64,000 bases of DNA. It comes from Climacium dendroides. Taxonomy: Eukaryota; Streptophyta; Bryopsida; Hypnales; Climaciaceae. The stretch covers positions 992,001-1,056,000 of the forward strand of contig CATNNA010000010.1 in NCBI GenBank assembly GCA_950106755.1. Direction: 5' to 3'. Below are positions 47,536-61,561 of the stretch, piece by piece; within the stretch, counting starts at the first letter, position 1; each line of letters begins with the position of its first letter. The notes under the pieces were generated by a model that saw nothing but the letters and a program-made list of their open reading frames with translations, had not been told where the DNA came from and made no database searches. A program made the translations under genes and the position numbers.

Positions 47536-50457
47536 GATTTGCAACATATGTGTTATGTTTTCGGACATGATTCCACGTCAAAACGATATAATTTATTGGT
47601 TTGGTTTCTATTAAATACAGCATGATTTTTACAATCTCTTTTTATTAAATCCATTTCAATTGAAAATGTGTGGGGAAGCAATAGGGTTCTCTTAAACTTC
47701 ATTTTTCCATGAATCCTAATTATTTCGAAGATTTGCAACTTATGTGTTATGTTTTCGGACATGATTCCACGTCAAAACGATATAATTTATTGGTTTGGTT
47801 TCTATTAAATACAGCATGATTTTTAGAGTCTCCTCTTTTTAAAACCCATTTCACTTACAAAAGTGGGGGGAAGCAATAGGGTTCTCTTAAACTTCATTTT
47901 TCCATGAATCCTAATTATTTCGAAGATTTGCAACTTATGTGTTATGTTTTCGGACATGATTCCACGTCAAAACGATATAATTTATTGGTTTGGTTTCTAT
48001 TAAATACAGCATGATTTTTAGAGTCTCCTCTTTTTAAAACCCATTTCACTTACAAAAGTGTGGGGAAGCAATAGGGTTCTCTTAAACTTCATTCCTCCAT
48101 GAATCCTAATTATTTCGAAGATTTGCAACTTATGTGTTATGTTTTCGGACATGATTCCACGTCAAAACGATATAATTTATTGGTTTGGTTTCTATTAAAT
48201 ACAGCATGATTTTTAGAGTCTCCTCTTTTTAAAACCCATTTCACTTACAAAAGTGTGGGAAAGCAATAGGGTTCTCTTAAACTTCATTTTTCCATGAATC
48301 CTAATTATTTCGAAGATTTGCAACTTATGTGTTATGTTTTCGGACATGATTCCACGTCAAAACGATATAATTTATCGGTTTGGTTTCTATTAAATACAGC
48401 ATGATTTTTAGAGTCTCCTCTTTTTAAAACCCATTTCACTTACAAAAGTATAGGGAAGCAATAGGGTTCTCTTAAACTTCATTCCTCCATGAATCCTAAT
48501 TATTTCGAAGATTTGCAACATATGTGTTATGTTTTCGGACATGATTCCACGTCAAAACGATATAATTTATTGGTTTGGTTTTTATTAAATACAGCATGAT
48601 TTTTACAATCTCTTTTTATTAAATCCATTTCAATTGAAAATGTGTGGGGAAGCAATAGGGTTCTCTTAAACTTCATTTTTCCATGAATCCTAATTATTTC
48701 GAAGATTTGCAACTTATGTGTTATGTTTTCGGACATGATTCCACGTCAAAACGATATAATTTATTGGTTTGGTTTCTATTAAATACAGCATGATTTTTAG
48801 AGTCTCCTCTTTTTAAAACCCATTTCACTTACAAAAGTGTGGGGAAGCAATAGGGTTCTCTTAAACTTCATTTTTCCATGAATCCTAATTATTTCGAAGA
48901 TTTGCAACTTATGTGTTATGTTTTCGGACATGATTCCACGTCAAAACGATATAATTTATTGGTTTGGTTTCTATTAAATACAGCATGATTTTTAGAGTCT
49001 CCTCTTTTTAAAACCCATTTCACTTACAAAAGTGTGGGGAAGCAATAGGGTTCTCTTAAACTTCATTCCTCCATGAATCCTAATTATTTCGAAGATTTGC
49101 AACTTATGTGTTATGTTTTCGGACATGATTCCACGTCAAAACGATATAATTTATCGGTTTGGTTTCTATTAAATACAGCATGATTTTTAGAGTCTCCTTT
49201 TTTTAAAACCCATTTCACTTACAAAAGTGGGGGGAAGCAATAGGGTTCTCTTAAACTTCATTCCTCCATGAATCCTAATTATTTCGAAGATTTGCAACTT
49301 ATGTGTTATGTTTTCGGACATGATTCCACGTCAAAACGATATAATTTATCGGTTTGGTTTCTATTAAATACAGCATGATTTTTAGAGTCTCCTTTTTTTA
49401 AAACCCATTTCACTTACAAAAGTGTGGGGAAGCAATAGGGTTCTCTTAAACTTCATTTTTCCATGAATCCTAATTATTTCGAAGATTTGCAACTTATGTG
49501 TTATGTTTTCGGACAGGCTTCCACGTCAAAACGATATAATTTATTGGTTTGGTTTCTATTAAATACAGCATGTTTTTTAGAGTCTCCTCTTTTTAAAACC
49601 CATTTCACTTACAAAAGTATAGGGAAGCAATAGGGTTCTCTTAAACTTCATTCCTCCATGAATCCTAATTATTTCGAAGATTTGCAACATATGTGTTATG
49701 TTTTCGGACAGGCTTCCACGTCAAAACGATATAATTTATTGGTTTGGTTTCTATTAAATACAGCATGATTTTTACAATCTCTTTTTATTAAATCCATTTC
49801 AATTGAAAATGTGTGGGGAAGCAATAGGGTTCTCTTAAACTTCATTTTTCCATGAATCCTAATTATTTCGAAGATTTGCAACTTATGTGTTATGTTTTCG
49901 GACATGATTCCACGTCAAAACGATATAATTTATCGGTTTGGTTTCTATTAAATACAGCATGATTTTTAGAGTCTCCTTTTTTTAAAACCCATTTCACTTA
50001 CAAAAGTGGGGGGAAGCAATAGGGTTCTCTTAAACTTCATTTTTCCATGAATCCTAATTATTTCGAAGATTTGCAACTTATGTGTTATGTTTTCGGACAT
50101 GATTCCACGTCAAAACGATATAATTTATTGGTTTGGTTTCTATTAAATACAGCATGATTTTTAGAGTCTCCTCTTTTTAAAACCCATTTCACTTACAAAA
50201 GTGGGGGGAAGCAATAGGGTTCTCTTAAACTTCATTTTTCCATGAATCCTAATTATTTCGAAGATTTGCAACTTATGTGTTATGTTTTCGGACATGATTC
50301 CCCGTCAAAACGATATAATTTATTGGTTTGGTTTCTATTAAATACAGCATGTTTTTTAGAGTCTCCTCTTTTTAAAACCCATTTCACTTACAAAAGTATA
50401 GGGAAGCAATAGGGTTCTCTTAAACTTCATTCCTCCATGAATCCTAATTATTTCGAA
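47536..50457 (+). repeat. Right-type monomers, D spacing 5, 6 and 4
   Basis: D copies at 47536, 48510 and 49679. Between them are CTCCTCTTTTT monomers with six-G, GTGTGGGG or GTGGGAAAG, TCGG/TATAGGG monomers ending CATTCCTCC, and a GTTTTTTAGA monomer at 49484. The D at 49679 combines AACATATG with a CAGG head, which is uncommon. Confidence 0.8.
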
Positions 50458-52211
50458 GATTTGCAACATATGTGTTATGTTTTCGGACATGATTCCACGT
50501 CAAAACGATATAATTTATTGGTTTGGTTTCTATTAAATACAGCATGATTTTTACAATCTCTTTTTATTAAATCCATTTCAATTGAAAATGTGTGGGGAAG
50601 CAATAGGGTTCTCTTAAACTTCATTTTTCCATGAATCCTAATTATTTCGAAGATTTGCAACTTATGTGTTATGTTTTCGGACATGATTCCACGTCAAAAC
50701 GATATAATTTATCGGTTTGGTTTCTATTAAATACAGCATGATTTTTAGAGTCTCCTTTTTTTAAAACCCATTTCACTTACAAAAGTGGGGGGAAGCAATA
50801 GGGTTCTCTTAAACTTCATTTTTCCATGAATCCTAATTATTTCGAAGATTTGCAACTTATGTGTTATGTTTTCGGACATGATTCCACGTCAAAACGATAT
50901 AATTTATCGGTTTGGTTTCTATTAAATACAGCATGATTTTTAGAGTCTCCTCTTTTTAAAACCCATTTCACTTACAAAAGTGTGGGGAAGCAATAGGGTT
51001 CTCTTAAACTTCATTCCTCCATGAATCCTAATTATTTCGAAGATTTGCAACTTATGTGTTATGTTTTCGGACATGATTCCACGTCAAAACGATATAATTT
51101 ATCGGTTTGGTTTCTATTAAATACAGCATGATTTTTAGAGTCTCGTCTTTCTAAAACCCATTTCACTTACAAAAGTGGGGGGAAGCAATAGGGTTCTCTT
51201 AAACTTCATTTTTCCATGAATCCTAATTATTTCGAAGATTTGCAACTTATGTGTTATGTTTTCGGACATGATTCCACGTCAAAACGATATAATTTATCGG
51301 TTTGGTTTCTATTAAATACAGCATGATTTTTAGAGTCTCGTCTTTTTAAAACCCATTTCACTTACAAAAGTGTGGGGAAGCAATAGGGTTCTCTTAAACT
51401 TCATTTTTCCATGAATCCTAATTATTTCGAAGATTTGCAACTTATGTGTTATGTTTTCGGACATGATTCCCCGTCAAAACGATATAATTTATTGGTTTGG
51501 TTTCTATTAAATACAGCATGATTTTTAGAGTCTCCTTTTTTTAAAACCCATTTCACTTCCAAAAGTATAGCGAAGCAATAGGGTTCTCTTAAACTTCATT
51601 TTTCCATGAATCCTAATTATTTCGAAGATTTGCAACTTATGTGTTATGTTTTCGGACATGATTCCCCGTCAAAACGATATAATTTATTGGTTTGGTTTCT
51701 ATTAAATACAGCATGATTTTTAGAGTCTCCTTTTTTTAAAACCCATTTCACTTACAAAAGTGTGGGGAAGCAATAGGGTTCTCTTAAACTTCATTCCTCC
51801 ATGAATCCTAATTATTTCGAAGATTTGCAACTTATGTGTTATGTTTTCGGACATGATTCCACGTCAAAACGATATAATTTATCGGTTTGGTTTCTATTAA
51901 ATACAGCATGATTTTTAGAGTCTCGTCTTTCTAAAACCCATTTCACTTACAAAAGTGGGGGGAAGCAATAGGGTTCTCTTAAACTTCATTTTTCCATGAA
52001 TCCTAATTATTTCGAAGATTTGCAACTTATGTGTTATGTTTTCGGACATGATTCCACGTCAAAACGATATAATTTATTGGTTTGGTTTCTATTAAATACA
52101 GCATGTTTTTTAGAGTCTCCTCTTTTTAAAACCCATTTCACTTACAAAAGTATAGCGAAGCAATAGGGTTCTCTTAAACTTCATTCCTCCATGAATCCTA
52201 ATTATTTCGAA
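50458..52211 (+). repeat. Nine monomers with a private CTCGTC variant
   Basis: After D at 50458 there is a group in which CTCCTC has become CTCGTC. CTCGTCTTTCTAAAA occurs in monomers 780 bp apart (51042 and 51822), implying a 4-monomer duplication, and a related CTCGTCTTTTT lies between. CACTTCCAAAAG with TATAGCG occurs near 51554 and recurs near 55647. Confidence 0.8.
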
Positions 52212-53575
52212 GATTTGCAACATATGTGTTATGTTTTCGGACATGATTCCACGTCAAAACGATATAATTTATTGGTTTGGTTTCTATTAAATACAGCATG
52301 ATTTTTACAATCTCTTTTTATTAAATCCATTTCAATTGAAAATGTGTGGGGAAGCAATAGGGTTCTCTTAAACTTCATTTTTCCATGAATCCTAATTATT
52401 TCGAAGATTTGCAACTTATGTGTTATGTTTTCGGACATGATTCCACGTCAAAACGATATAATTTATTGGTTTGGTTTCTATTAAATACAGCATGATTTTT
52501 AGAGTCTCCTCTTTTTAAAACCCATTTCACTTACAAAAGTGGGGGGAAGCAATAGGGTTCTCTTAAACTTCATTTTTCCATGAATCCTAATTATTTCGAA
52601 GATTTGCAACTTATGTGTTATGTTTTCGGACATGATTCCACGTCAAAACGATATAATTTATTGGTTTGGTTTCTATTAAATACAGCATGATTTTTAGAGT
52701 CTCCTCTTTTTAAAACCCATTTCACTTACAAAAGTGTGGGAAAGCAATAGGGTTCTCTTAAACTTCATTTTTCCATGAATCCTAATTATTTCGAAGATTT
52801 GCAACTTATGTGTTATGTTTTCGGACATGATTCCACGTCAAAACGATATAATTTATTGGTTTGGTTTCTATTAAATACAGCATGATTTTTAGAGTCTCCT
52901 CTTTTTAAAACCCATTTCACTTACAAAAGTGTGGGAAAGCAATAGGGTTCTCTTAAACTTCATTTTTCCATGAATCCTAATTATTTCGAAGATTTGCAAC
53001 ATATGTGTTATGTTTTCGGACATGATTCCACGTCAAAACGATATAATTTATTGGTTTGGTTTCTATTAAATACAGCATGATTTTTAGAGTCTCCTTTTTT
53101 TAAAACCCATTTCACTTACAAAAGTATAGCGAAGCAATAGGGTTCTCTTAAACTTCATTTTTCCATGAATCCTAATTATTTCGAAGATTTGCAACTTATG
53201 TGTTATGTTTTCGGACATGATTCCCCGTCAAAACGATATAATTTATTGGTTTGGTTTCTATTAAATACAGCATGATTTTTAGAGTCTCCTTTTTTTAAAA
53301 CCCATTTCACTTACAAAAGTGTGGGGAAGCAATAGGGTTCTCTTAAACTTCATTCCTCCATGAATCCTAATTATTTCGAAGATTTGCAACTTATGTGTTA
53401 TGTTTTCGGACAGGCTTCCACGTCAAAACGATATAATTTATTGGTTTGGTTTCTATTAAATACAGCATGTTTTTTAGAGTCTCCTCTTTTTAAAACCCAT
53501 TTCACTTACAAAAGTATAGCGAAGCAATAGGGTTCTCTTAAACTTCATTCCTCCATGAATCCTAATTATTTCGAA
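52212..53575 (+). repeat. 7-monomer higher-order repeat type 1, unit 1 (1364 bp)
   Basis: Order: D; six-G with CTCCTCTTTTT; GTGGGAAAG; GTGGGAAAG; AACATATG with TATAGCG; CCCC with GTGTGGGG and CATTCCTCC; CAGG with GTTTTTTAGA, TATAGCG and CATTCCTCC. The next 1364 bp read the same. Confidence 0.92.
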
Positions 53576-54939
53576 GATTTGCAACATATGTGTTATGTTT
53601 TCGGACATGATTCCACGTCAAAACGATATAATTTATTGGTTTGGTTTCTATTAAATACAGCATGATTTTTACAATCTCTTTTTATTAAATCCATTTCAAT
53701 TGAAAATGTGTGGGGAAGCAATAGGGTTCTCTTAAACTTCATTTTTCCATGAATCCTAATTATTTCGAAGATTTGCAACTTATGTGTTATGTTTTCGGAC
53801 ATGATTCCACGTCAAAACGATATAATTTATTGGTTTGGTTTCTATTAAATACAGCATGATTTTTAGAGTCTCCTCTTTTTAAAACCCATTTCACTTACAA
53901 AAGTGGGGGGAAGCAATAGGGTTCTCTTAAACTTCATTTTTCCATGAATCCTAATTATTTCGAAGATTTGCAACTTATGTGTTATGTTTTCGGACATGAT
54001 TCCACGTCAAAACGATATAATTTATTGGTTTGGTTTCTATTAAATACAGCATGATTTTTAGAGTCTCCTCTTTTTAAAACCCATTTCACTTACAAAAGTG
54101 TGGGAAAGCAATAGGGTTCTCTTAAACTTCATTTTTCCATGAATCCTAATTATTTCGAAGATTTGCAACTTATGTGTTATGTTTTCGGACATGATTCCAC
54201 GTCAAAACGATATAATTTATTGGTTTGGTTTCTATTAAATACAGCATGATTTTTAGAGTCTCCTCTTTTTAAAACCCATTTCACTTACAAAAGTGTGGGA
54301 AAGCAATAGGGTTCTCTTAAACTTCATTTTTCCATGAATCCTAATTATTTCGAAGATTTGCAACATATGTGTTATGTTTTCGGACATGATTCCACGTCAA
54401 AACGATATAATTTATTGGTTTGGTTTCTATTAAATACAGCATGATTTTTAGAGTCTCCTTTTTTTAAAACCCATTTCACTTACAAAAGTATAGCGAAGCA
54501 ATAGGGTTCTCTTAAACTTCATTTTTCCATGAATCCTAATTATTTCGAAGATTTGCAACTTATGTGTTATGTTTTCGGACATGATTCCCCGTCAAAACGA
54601 TATAATTTATTGGTTTGGTTTCTATTAAATACAGCATGATTTTTAGAGTCTCCTTTTTTTAAAACCCATTTCACTTACAAAAGTGTGGGGAAGCAATAGG
54701 GTTCTCTTAAACTTCATTCCTCCATGAATCCTAATTATTTCGAAGATTTGCAACTTATGTGTTATGTTTTCGGACAGGCTTCCACGTCAAAACGATATAA
54801 TTTATTGGTTTGGTTTCTATTAAATACAGCATGTTTTTTAGAGTCTCCTCTTTTTAAAACCCATTTCACTTACAAAAGTATAGCGAAGCAATAGGGTTCT
54901 CTTAAACTTCATTCCTCCATGAATCCTAATTATTTCGAA
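53576..54939 (+). repeat. 7-monomer higher-order repeat type 1, unit 2 (1364 bp)
   Basis: Same seven monomers in the same order as 52212-53575, with no difference that I noticed by eye. This is among the freshest duplications in the window. Confidence 0.92.
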
Positions 54940-56887
54940 GATTTGCAACATATGTGTTATGTTTTCGGACATGATTCCACGTCAAAACGATATAATTTAT
55001 TGGTTTGGTTTCTATTAAATACAGCATGATTTTTACAATCTCTTTTTATTAAATCCATTTCAATTGAAAATGTGTGGGGAAGCAATAGGGTTCTCTTAAA
55101 CTTCATTTTTCCATGAATCCTAATTATTTCGAAGATTTGCAACTTATGTGTTATGTTTTCGGACATGATTCCACGTCAAAACGATATAATTTATTGGTTT
55201 GGTTTCTATTAAATACAGCATGATTTTTAGAGTCTCCTCTTTTTAAAACCCATTTCACTTACAAAAGTGGGGGGAAGCAATAGGGTTCTCTTAAACTTCA
55301 TTTTTCCATGAATCCTAATTATTTCGAAGATTTGCAACTTATGTGTTATGTTTTCGGACATGATTCCACGTCAAAACGATATAATTTATTGGTTTGGTTT
55401 CTATTAAATACAGCATGATTTTTAGAGTCTCCTCTTTTTAAAACCCATTTCACTTACAAAAGTGGGGGGAAGCAATAGGGTTCTCTTAAACTTCATTTTT
55501 CCATGAATCCTAATTATTTCGAAGATTTGCAACTTATGTGTTATGTTTTCGGACATGATTCCCCGTCAAAACGATATAATTTATTGGTTTGGTTTCTATT
55601 AAATACAGCATGATTTTTAGAGTCTCCTTTTTTTAAAACCCATTTCACTTCCAAAAGTATAGCGAAGCAATAGGGTTCTCCTAAACTTCATTTTTCCATG
55701 AATCCTAATTATTTCGAAGATTTGCAACTTATGTGTTATGTTTTCGGACATGATTCCCCGTCAAAACGATATAATTTATTGGTTTGGTTTCTATTAAATA
55801 CAGCATGATTTTTAGAGTCTCCTTTTTTTAAAACCCATTTCACTTACAAAAGTGTGGGGAAGCAATAGGGTTCTCTTAAACTTCATTCCTCCATGAATCC
55901 TAATTATTTCGAAGATTTGCAACTTATGTGTTATGTTTTCGGACAGGCTTCCACGTCAAAACGATATAATTTATTGGTTTGGTTTCTATTAAATACAGCA
56001 TGTTTTTTAGAGTCTCCTCTTTTTAAAACCCATTTCACTTACAAAAGTATAGCGAAGCAATAGGGTTCTCTTAAACTTCATTCCTCCATGAATCCTAATT
56101 ATTTCGAAGATTTGCAACATATGTGTTATGTTTTCGGACATGATTCCACGTCAAAACGATATAATTTATTGGTTTGGTTTCTATTAAATACAGCATGATT
56201 TTTACAATCTCTTTTTATTAAATCCATTTCAATTGAAAATGTGTGGGGAAGCAATAGGGTTCTCTTAAACTTCATTTTTCCATGAATCCTAATTATTTCG
56301 AAGATTTGCAACTTATGTGTTATGTTTTCGGACATGATTCCACGTCAAAACGATATAATTTATTGGTTTGGTTTCTATTAAATACAGCATGATTTTTAGA
56401 GTCTCCTCTTTTTAAAACCCATTTCACTTACAAAAGTGGGGGGAAGCAATAGGGTTCTCTTAAACTTCATTTTTCCATGAATCCTAATTATTTCGAAGAT
56501 TTGCAACTTATGTGTTATGTTTTCGGACATGATTCCACGTCAAAACGATATAATTTATTGGTTTGGTTTCTATTAAATACAGCATGATTTTTAGAGTCTC
56601 CTCTTTTTAAAACCCATTTCACTTACAAAAGTGTGGGAAAGCAATAGGGTTCTCTTAAACTTCATTTTTCCATGAATCCTAATTATTTCGAAGATTTGCA
56701 ACTTATGTGTTATGTTTTCGGACATGATTCCACGTCAAAACGATATAATTTATTGGTTTGGTTTCTATTAAATACAGCATGATTTTTAGAGTCTCCTCTT
56801 TTTAAAACCCATTTCACTTACAAAAGTGTGGGAAAGCAATAGGGTTCTCTTAAACTTCATTTTTCCATGAATCCTAATTATTTCGAA
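54940..56887 (+). repeat. Partial type 1 units (6 + 4 monomers)
   Basis: The D at 54940 starts a six-monomer group ending in the same CCCC/CATTCCTCC and GTTTTTTAGA pair as the type 1 unit, but with CACTTCCAAAAG and CTCCTAAAC in the middle, which resembles 51432. The D at 56109 starts a four-monomer group (six-G, GTGGGAAAG, GTGGGAAAG) that is the first part of the type 1 unit. Confidence 0.82.
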
Positions 56888-58251
56888 GATTTGCAACATA
56901 TGTGTTATGTTTTCGGACATGATTCCACGTCAAAACGATATAATTTATTGGTTTGGTTTTTATTAAATACAGCATGATTTTTACAATCTCTTTTTATTAA
57001 ATCCATTTCAATTGAAAATGTGTGGGGAAGCAATAGGGTTCTCTTAAACTTCATTTTTCCATGAATCCTAATTATTTCGAAGATTTGCAACTTATGTGTT
57101 ATGTTTTCGGACATGATTCCACGTCAAAACGATATAATTTATCGGTTTGGTTTCTATTAAATACAGCATGATTTTTAGAGTCTCCTTTTTTTAAAACCCA
57201 TTTCACTTACAAAAGTGGGGGGAAGCAATAGGGTTCTCTTAAACTTCATTTTTCCATGAATCCTAATTATTTCGAAGATTTGCAACTTATGTGTTATGTT
57301 TTCGGACATGATTCCCCGTCAAAACGATATAATTTATTGGTTTGGTTTCTATTAAATACAGCATGATTTTTAGAGTCTCCTCTTTTTAAAACCCATTTCA
57401 CTTACAAAAGTGGGGGGAAGCAATAGGGTTCTCTTAAACTTCATTTTTCCATGAATCCTAATTATTTCGAAGATTTGCAACTTATGTGTTATGTTTTCGG
57501 ACATGATTCCCCGTCAAAACGATATAATTTATTGGTTTGGTTTCTATTAAATACAGCATGATTTTTAGAGTCTCCTTTTTTTAAAACCCATTTCACTTAC
57601 AAAAGTATAGGGAAGCAATAGGGTTCTCTTACACTTCATTCCTCCATGAATCCTAATTATTTCGAAGATTTGCAACATATGTGTTATGTTTTCGGACATG
57701 ATTCCCCGTCAAAACGATATAATTTATTGGTTTGGTTTCTATTAAATACAGCATGTTTTTTAGAGTCTCCTCTTTTTAAAACCCATTTCACTTACAAAAG
57801 TATAGCGAAGCAATAGGGTTCTCTTAAACTTCATTTTTCCATGAATCCTAATTATTTCGAAGATTTGCAACTTATGTGTTATGTTTTCGGACATGATTCC
57901 ACGTCAAAACGATATAATTTATCGGTTTGGTTTCTATTAAATACAGCATGATTTTTAGAGTCTCCTTTTTTTAAAACCCATTTCACTTACAAAAGTGGGG
58001 GGAAGCAATAGGGTTCTCTTAAACTTCATTTTTCCATGAATCCTAATTATTTCGAAGATTTGCAACTTATGTGTTATGTTTTCGGACATGATTCCCCGTC
58101 AAAACGATATAATTTATTGGTTTGGTTTCTATTAAATACAGCATGTTTTTTAGAGTCTCCTCTTTTTAAAACCCATTTCACTTACAAAAGTATAGCGAAG
58201 CAATAGGGTTCTCTTAAACTTCATTCCTCCATGAATCCTAATTATTTCGAA
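56888..58251 (+). repeat. 7-monomer higher-order repeat type 2, unit 1 (1364 bp)
   Basis: Order: D with TTTTTATTAAA; TCGG six-G; CCCC six-G; CCCC with TATAGGG and CTTACACTTC; AACATATG/CCCC with GTTTTTTAGA and TATAGCG; TCGG six-G; CCCC with GTTTTTTAGA, TATAGCG and CATTCCTCC. The composition differs from the equal-length type 1 unit. Confidence 0.92.
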
Positions 58252-59615
58252 GATTTGCAACATATGTGTTATGTTTTCGGACAGGCTTCCACGTCAAAAC
58301 GATATAATTTATTGGTTTGGTTTTTATTAAATACAGCATGATTTTTACAATCTCTTTTTATTAAATCCATTTCAATTGAAAATGTGTGGGGAAGCAATAG
58401 GGTTCTCTTAAACTTCATTTTTCCATGAATCCTAATTATTTCGAAGATTTGCAACTTATGTGTTATGTTTTCGGACATGATTCCACGTCAAAACGATATA
58501 ATTTATCGGTTTGGTTTCTATTAAATACAGCATGATTTTTAGAGTCTCCTTTTTTTAAAACCCATTTCACTTACAAAAGTGGGGGGAAGCAATAGGGTTC
58601 TCTTAAACTTCATTTTTCCATGAATCCTAATTATTTCGAAGATTTGCAACTTATGTGTTATGTTTTCGGACATGATTCCCCGTCAAAACGATATAATTTA
58701 TTGGTTTGGTTTCTATTAAATACAGCATGATTTTTAGAGTCTCCTCTTTTTAAAACCCATTTCACTTACAAAAGTGGGGGGAAGCAATAGGGTTCTCTTA
58801 AACTTCATTTTTCCATGAATCCTAATTATTTCGAAGATTTGCAACTTATGTGTTATGTTTTCGGACATGATTCCCCGTCAAAACGATATAATTTATTGGT
58901 TTGGTTTCTATTAAATACAGCATGATTTTTAGAGTCTTCTTTTTTTAAAACCCATTTCACTTACAAAAGTATAGGGAAGCAATAGGGTTCTCTTACACTT
59001 CATTCCTCCATGAATCCTAATTATTTCGAAGATTTGCAACATATGTGTTATGTTTTCGGACATGATTCCCCGTCAAAACGATATAATTTATTGGTTTGGT
59101 TTCTATTAAATACAGCATGTTTTTTAGAGTCTCCTCTTTTTAAAACCCATTTCACTTACAAAAGTATAGCGAAGCAATAGGGTTCTCTTAAACTTCATTT
59201 TTCCATGAATCCTAATTATTTCGAAGATTTGCAACTTATGTGTTATGTTTTCGGACATGATTCCACGTCAAAACGATATAATTTATCGGTTTGGTTTCTA
59301 TTAAATACAGCATGATTTTTAGAGTCTCCTTTTTTTAAAACCCATTTCACTTACAAAAGTGGGGGGAAGCAATAGGGTTCTCTTAAACTTCATTTTTCCA
59401 TGAATCCTAATTATTTCGAAGATTTGCAACTTATGTGTTATGTTTTCGGACATGATTCCCCGTCAAAACGATATAATTTATTGGTTTGGTTTCTATTAAA
59501 TACAGCATGTTTTTTAGAGTCTCCTCTTTTTAAAACCCATTTCACTTACAAAAGTATAGCGAAGCAATAGGGTTCTCTTAAACTTCATTCCTCCATGAAT
59601 CCTAATTATTTCGAA
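58252..59615 (+). repeat. 7-monomer higher-order repeat type 2, unit 2 (1364 bp)
   Basis: Same order as 56888-58251 and also carries CTTACACTTC (near 58994). Differences seen: the D has a CAGG head rather than CATG, and one monomer has GTCTTCTTT near 58936. Confidence 0.92.
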
Positions 59616-61561
59616 GATTTGCAACATATGTGTTATGTTTTCGGACATGATTCCACGTCAAAACGATATAATTTATTGGTTTGGTTTCTATTAAATACAG
59701 CATGATTTTTACAATCTCTTTTTGTTAAATCCATTTCAATTGAAAATGTGTGGGGAAGCAATAGGGTTCTCTTAAACTTCATTTTTCCATGAATCCTAAT
59801 TATTTCGAAGATTTGCAACTTATGTGTTATGTTTTCGGACATGATTCCACGTCAAAACGATATAATTTATTGGTTTGGTTTCTATTAAATACAGCATGAT
59901 TTTTAGAGTCTCCTCTTTTTAAAACCCATTTCACTTACAAAAGTGGGGGGAAGCAATAGGGTTCTCTTAAACTTCATTTTTCCATGAATCCTAATTATTT
60001 CGAAGATTTGCAACTTATGTGTTATGTTTTCGGACATGATTCCACGTCAAAACGATATAATTTATTGGTTTGGTTTCTATTAAATACAGCATGATTTTTA
60101 GAGTCTCCTCTTTTTAAAACCCATTTCACTTACAAAAGTGTGGGAAAGCAATAGGGTTCTCTTAAACTTCATTCTTCCATGAATCCTAATTATTTCGAAG
60201 ATTTGCAACTTATGTGTTATGTTTTCGGACATGATTCCACGTCAAAACGATATAATTTATCGGTTTGGTTTCTATTAAATACAGCATGATTTTTAGAGTC
60301 TCCTTTTTTTAAAACCCATTTCACTTACAAAAGTGTGGGGAAGCAATAGGGTTCTCTTAAACTTCATTTTTCCATGAATCCTAATTATTTCGAAGATTTG
60401 CAACTTATGTGTTATGTTTTCGGACATGATTCCACGTCAAAACGATATAATTTATCGGTTTGGTTTCTATTAAATACAGCATGATTTTTAGAGTCTCCTC
60501 TTTTTAAAACCCATTTCACTTACAAAAGTATAGGGAAGCAATAGGGTTCTCTTAAACTTCATTCCTCCATGAATCCTAATTATTTCGAAGATTTGCAACA
60601 TATGTGTTATGTTTTCGGACATGATTCCACGTCAAAACGATATAATTTATTGGTTTGGTTTCTATTAAATACAGCATGATTTTTACAATCTCTTTTTATT
60701 AAATCCATTTCAATTGAAAATGTGTGGGGAAGCAATAGGGTTCTCTTAAACTTCATTTTTCCATGAATCCTAATTATTTCGAAGATTTGCAACTTATGTG
60801 TTATGTTTTCGGACATGATTCCACGTCAAAACGATATAATTTATCGGTTTGGTTTCTATTAAATACAGCATGATTTTTAGAGTCTCCTTTTTTTAAAACC
60901 CATTTCACTTACAAAAGTGGGGGGAAGCAATAGGGTTCTCTTAAACTTCATTTTTCCATGAATCCTAATTATTTCGAAGATTTGCAACTTATGTGTTATG
61001 TTTTCGGACATGATTCCCCGTCAAAACGATATAATTTATTGGTTTGGTTTCTATTAAATACAGCATGATTTTTAGAGTCTCCTTTTTTTAAAACCCATTT
61101 CACTTACAAAAGTATAGCGAAGCAATAGGGTTCTCTTAAACTTCATTTTTCCATGAATCCTAATTATTTCGAAGATTTGCAACTTATGTGTTATGTTTTC
61201 GGACATGATTCCCCGTCAAACGATATAATTTATTGGTTTGGTTTCTATTAAATACAGCATGATTTTTAGAGTCTCCTTTTTTTAAAACCCATTTCACTTA
61301 CAAAAGTATAGGGAAGCAATAGGGTTCTCTTAAACTTCATTCCTCCATGAATCCTAATTATTTCGAAGATTTGCAACTTATGTGTTATGTTTTCGGACAG
61401 GCTTCCACGTCAAAACGATATAATTTATTGGTTTGGTTTCTATTAAATACAGCATGTTTTTTAGAGTCTCCTCTTTTTAAAACCCATTTCACTTACAAAA
61501 GTATAGGGAAGCAATAGGGTCTCTTAAACTTCATTCCTCCATGAATCCTAATTATTTCGAA
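59616..61561 (+). repeat. Five-monomer group and module copy 4
   Basis: The D at 59616 has TTTTTGTTAAA, a private change. Then come six-G, GTGGGAAAG (ending CATTCTTCC), TCGG/GTGTGGGG and TCGG/TATAGGG monomers. From 60590 the 974-bp module of 43251 recurs, two bases shorter through losses near 61220 (CAAACG) and 61520 (AGGGTCTC). Confidence 0.82.
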
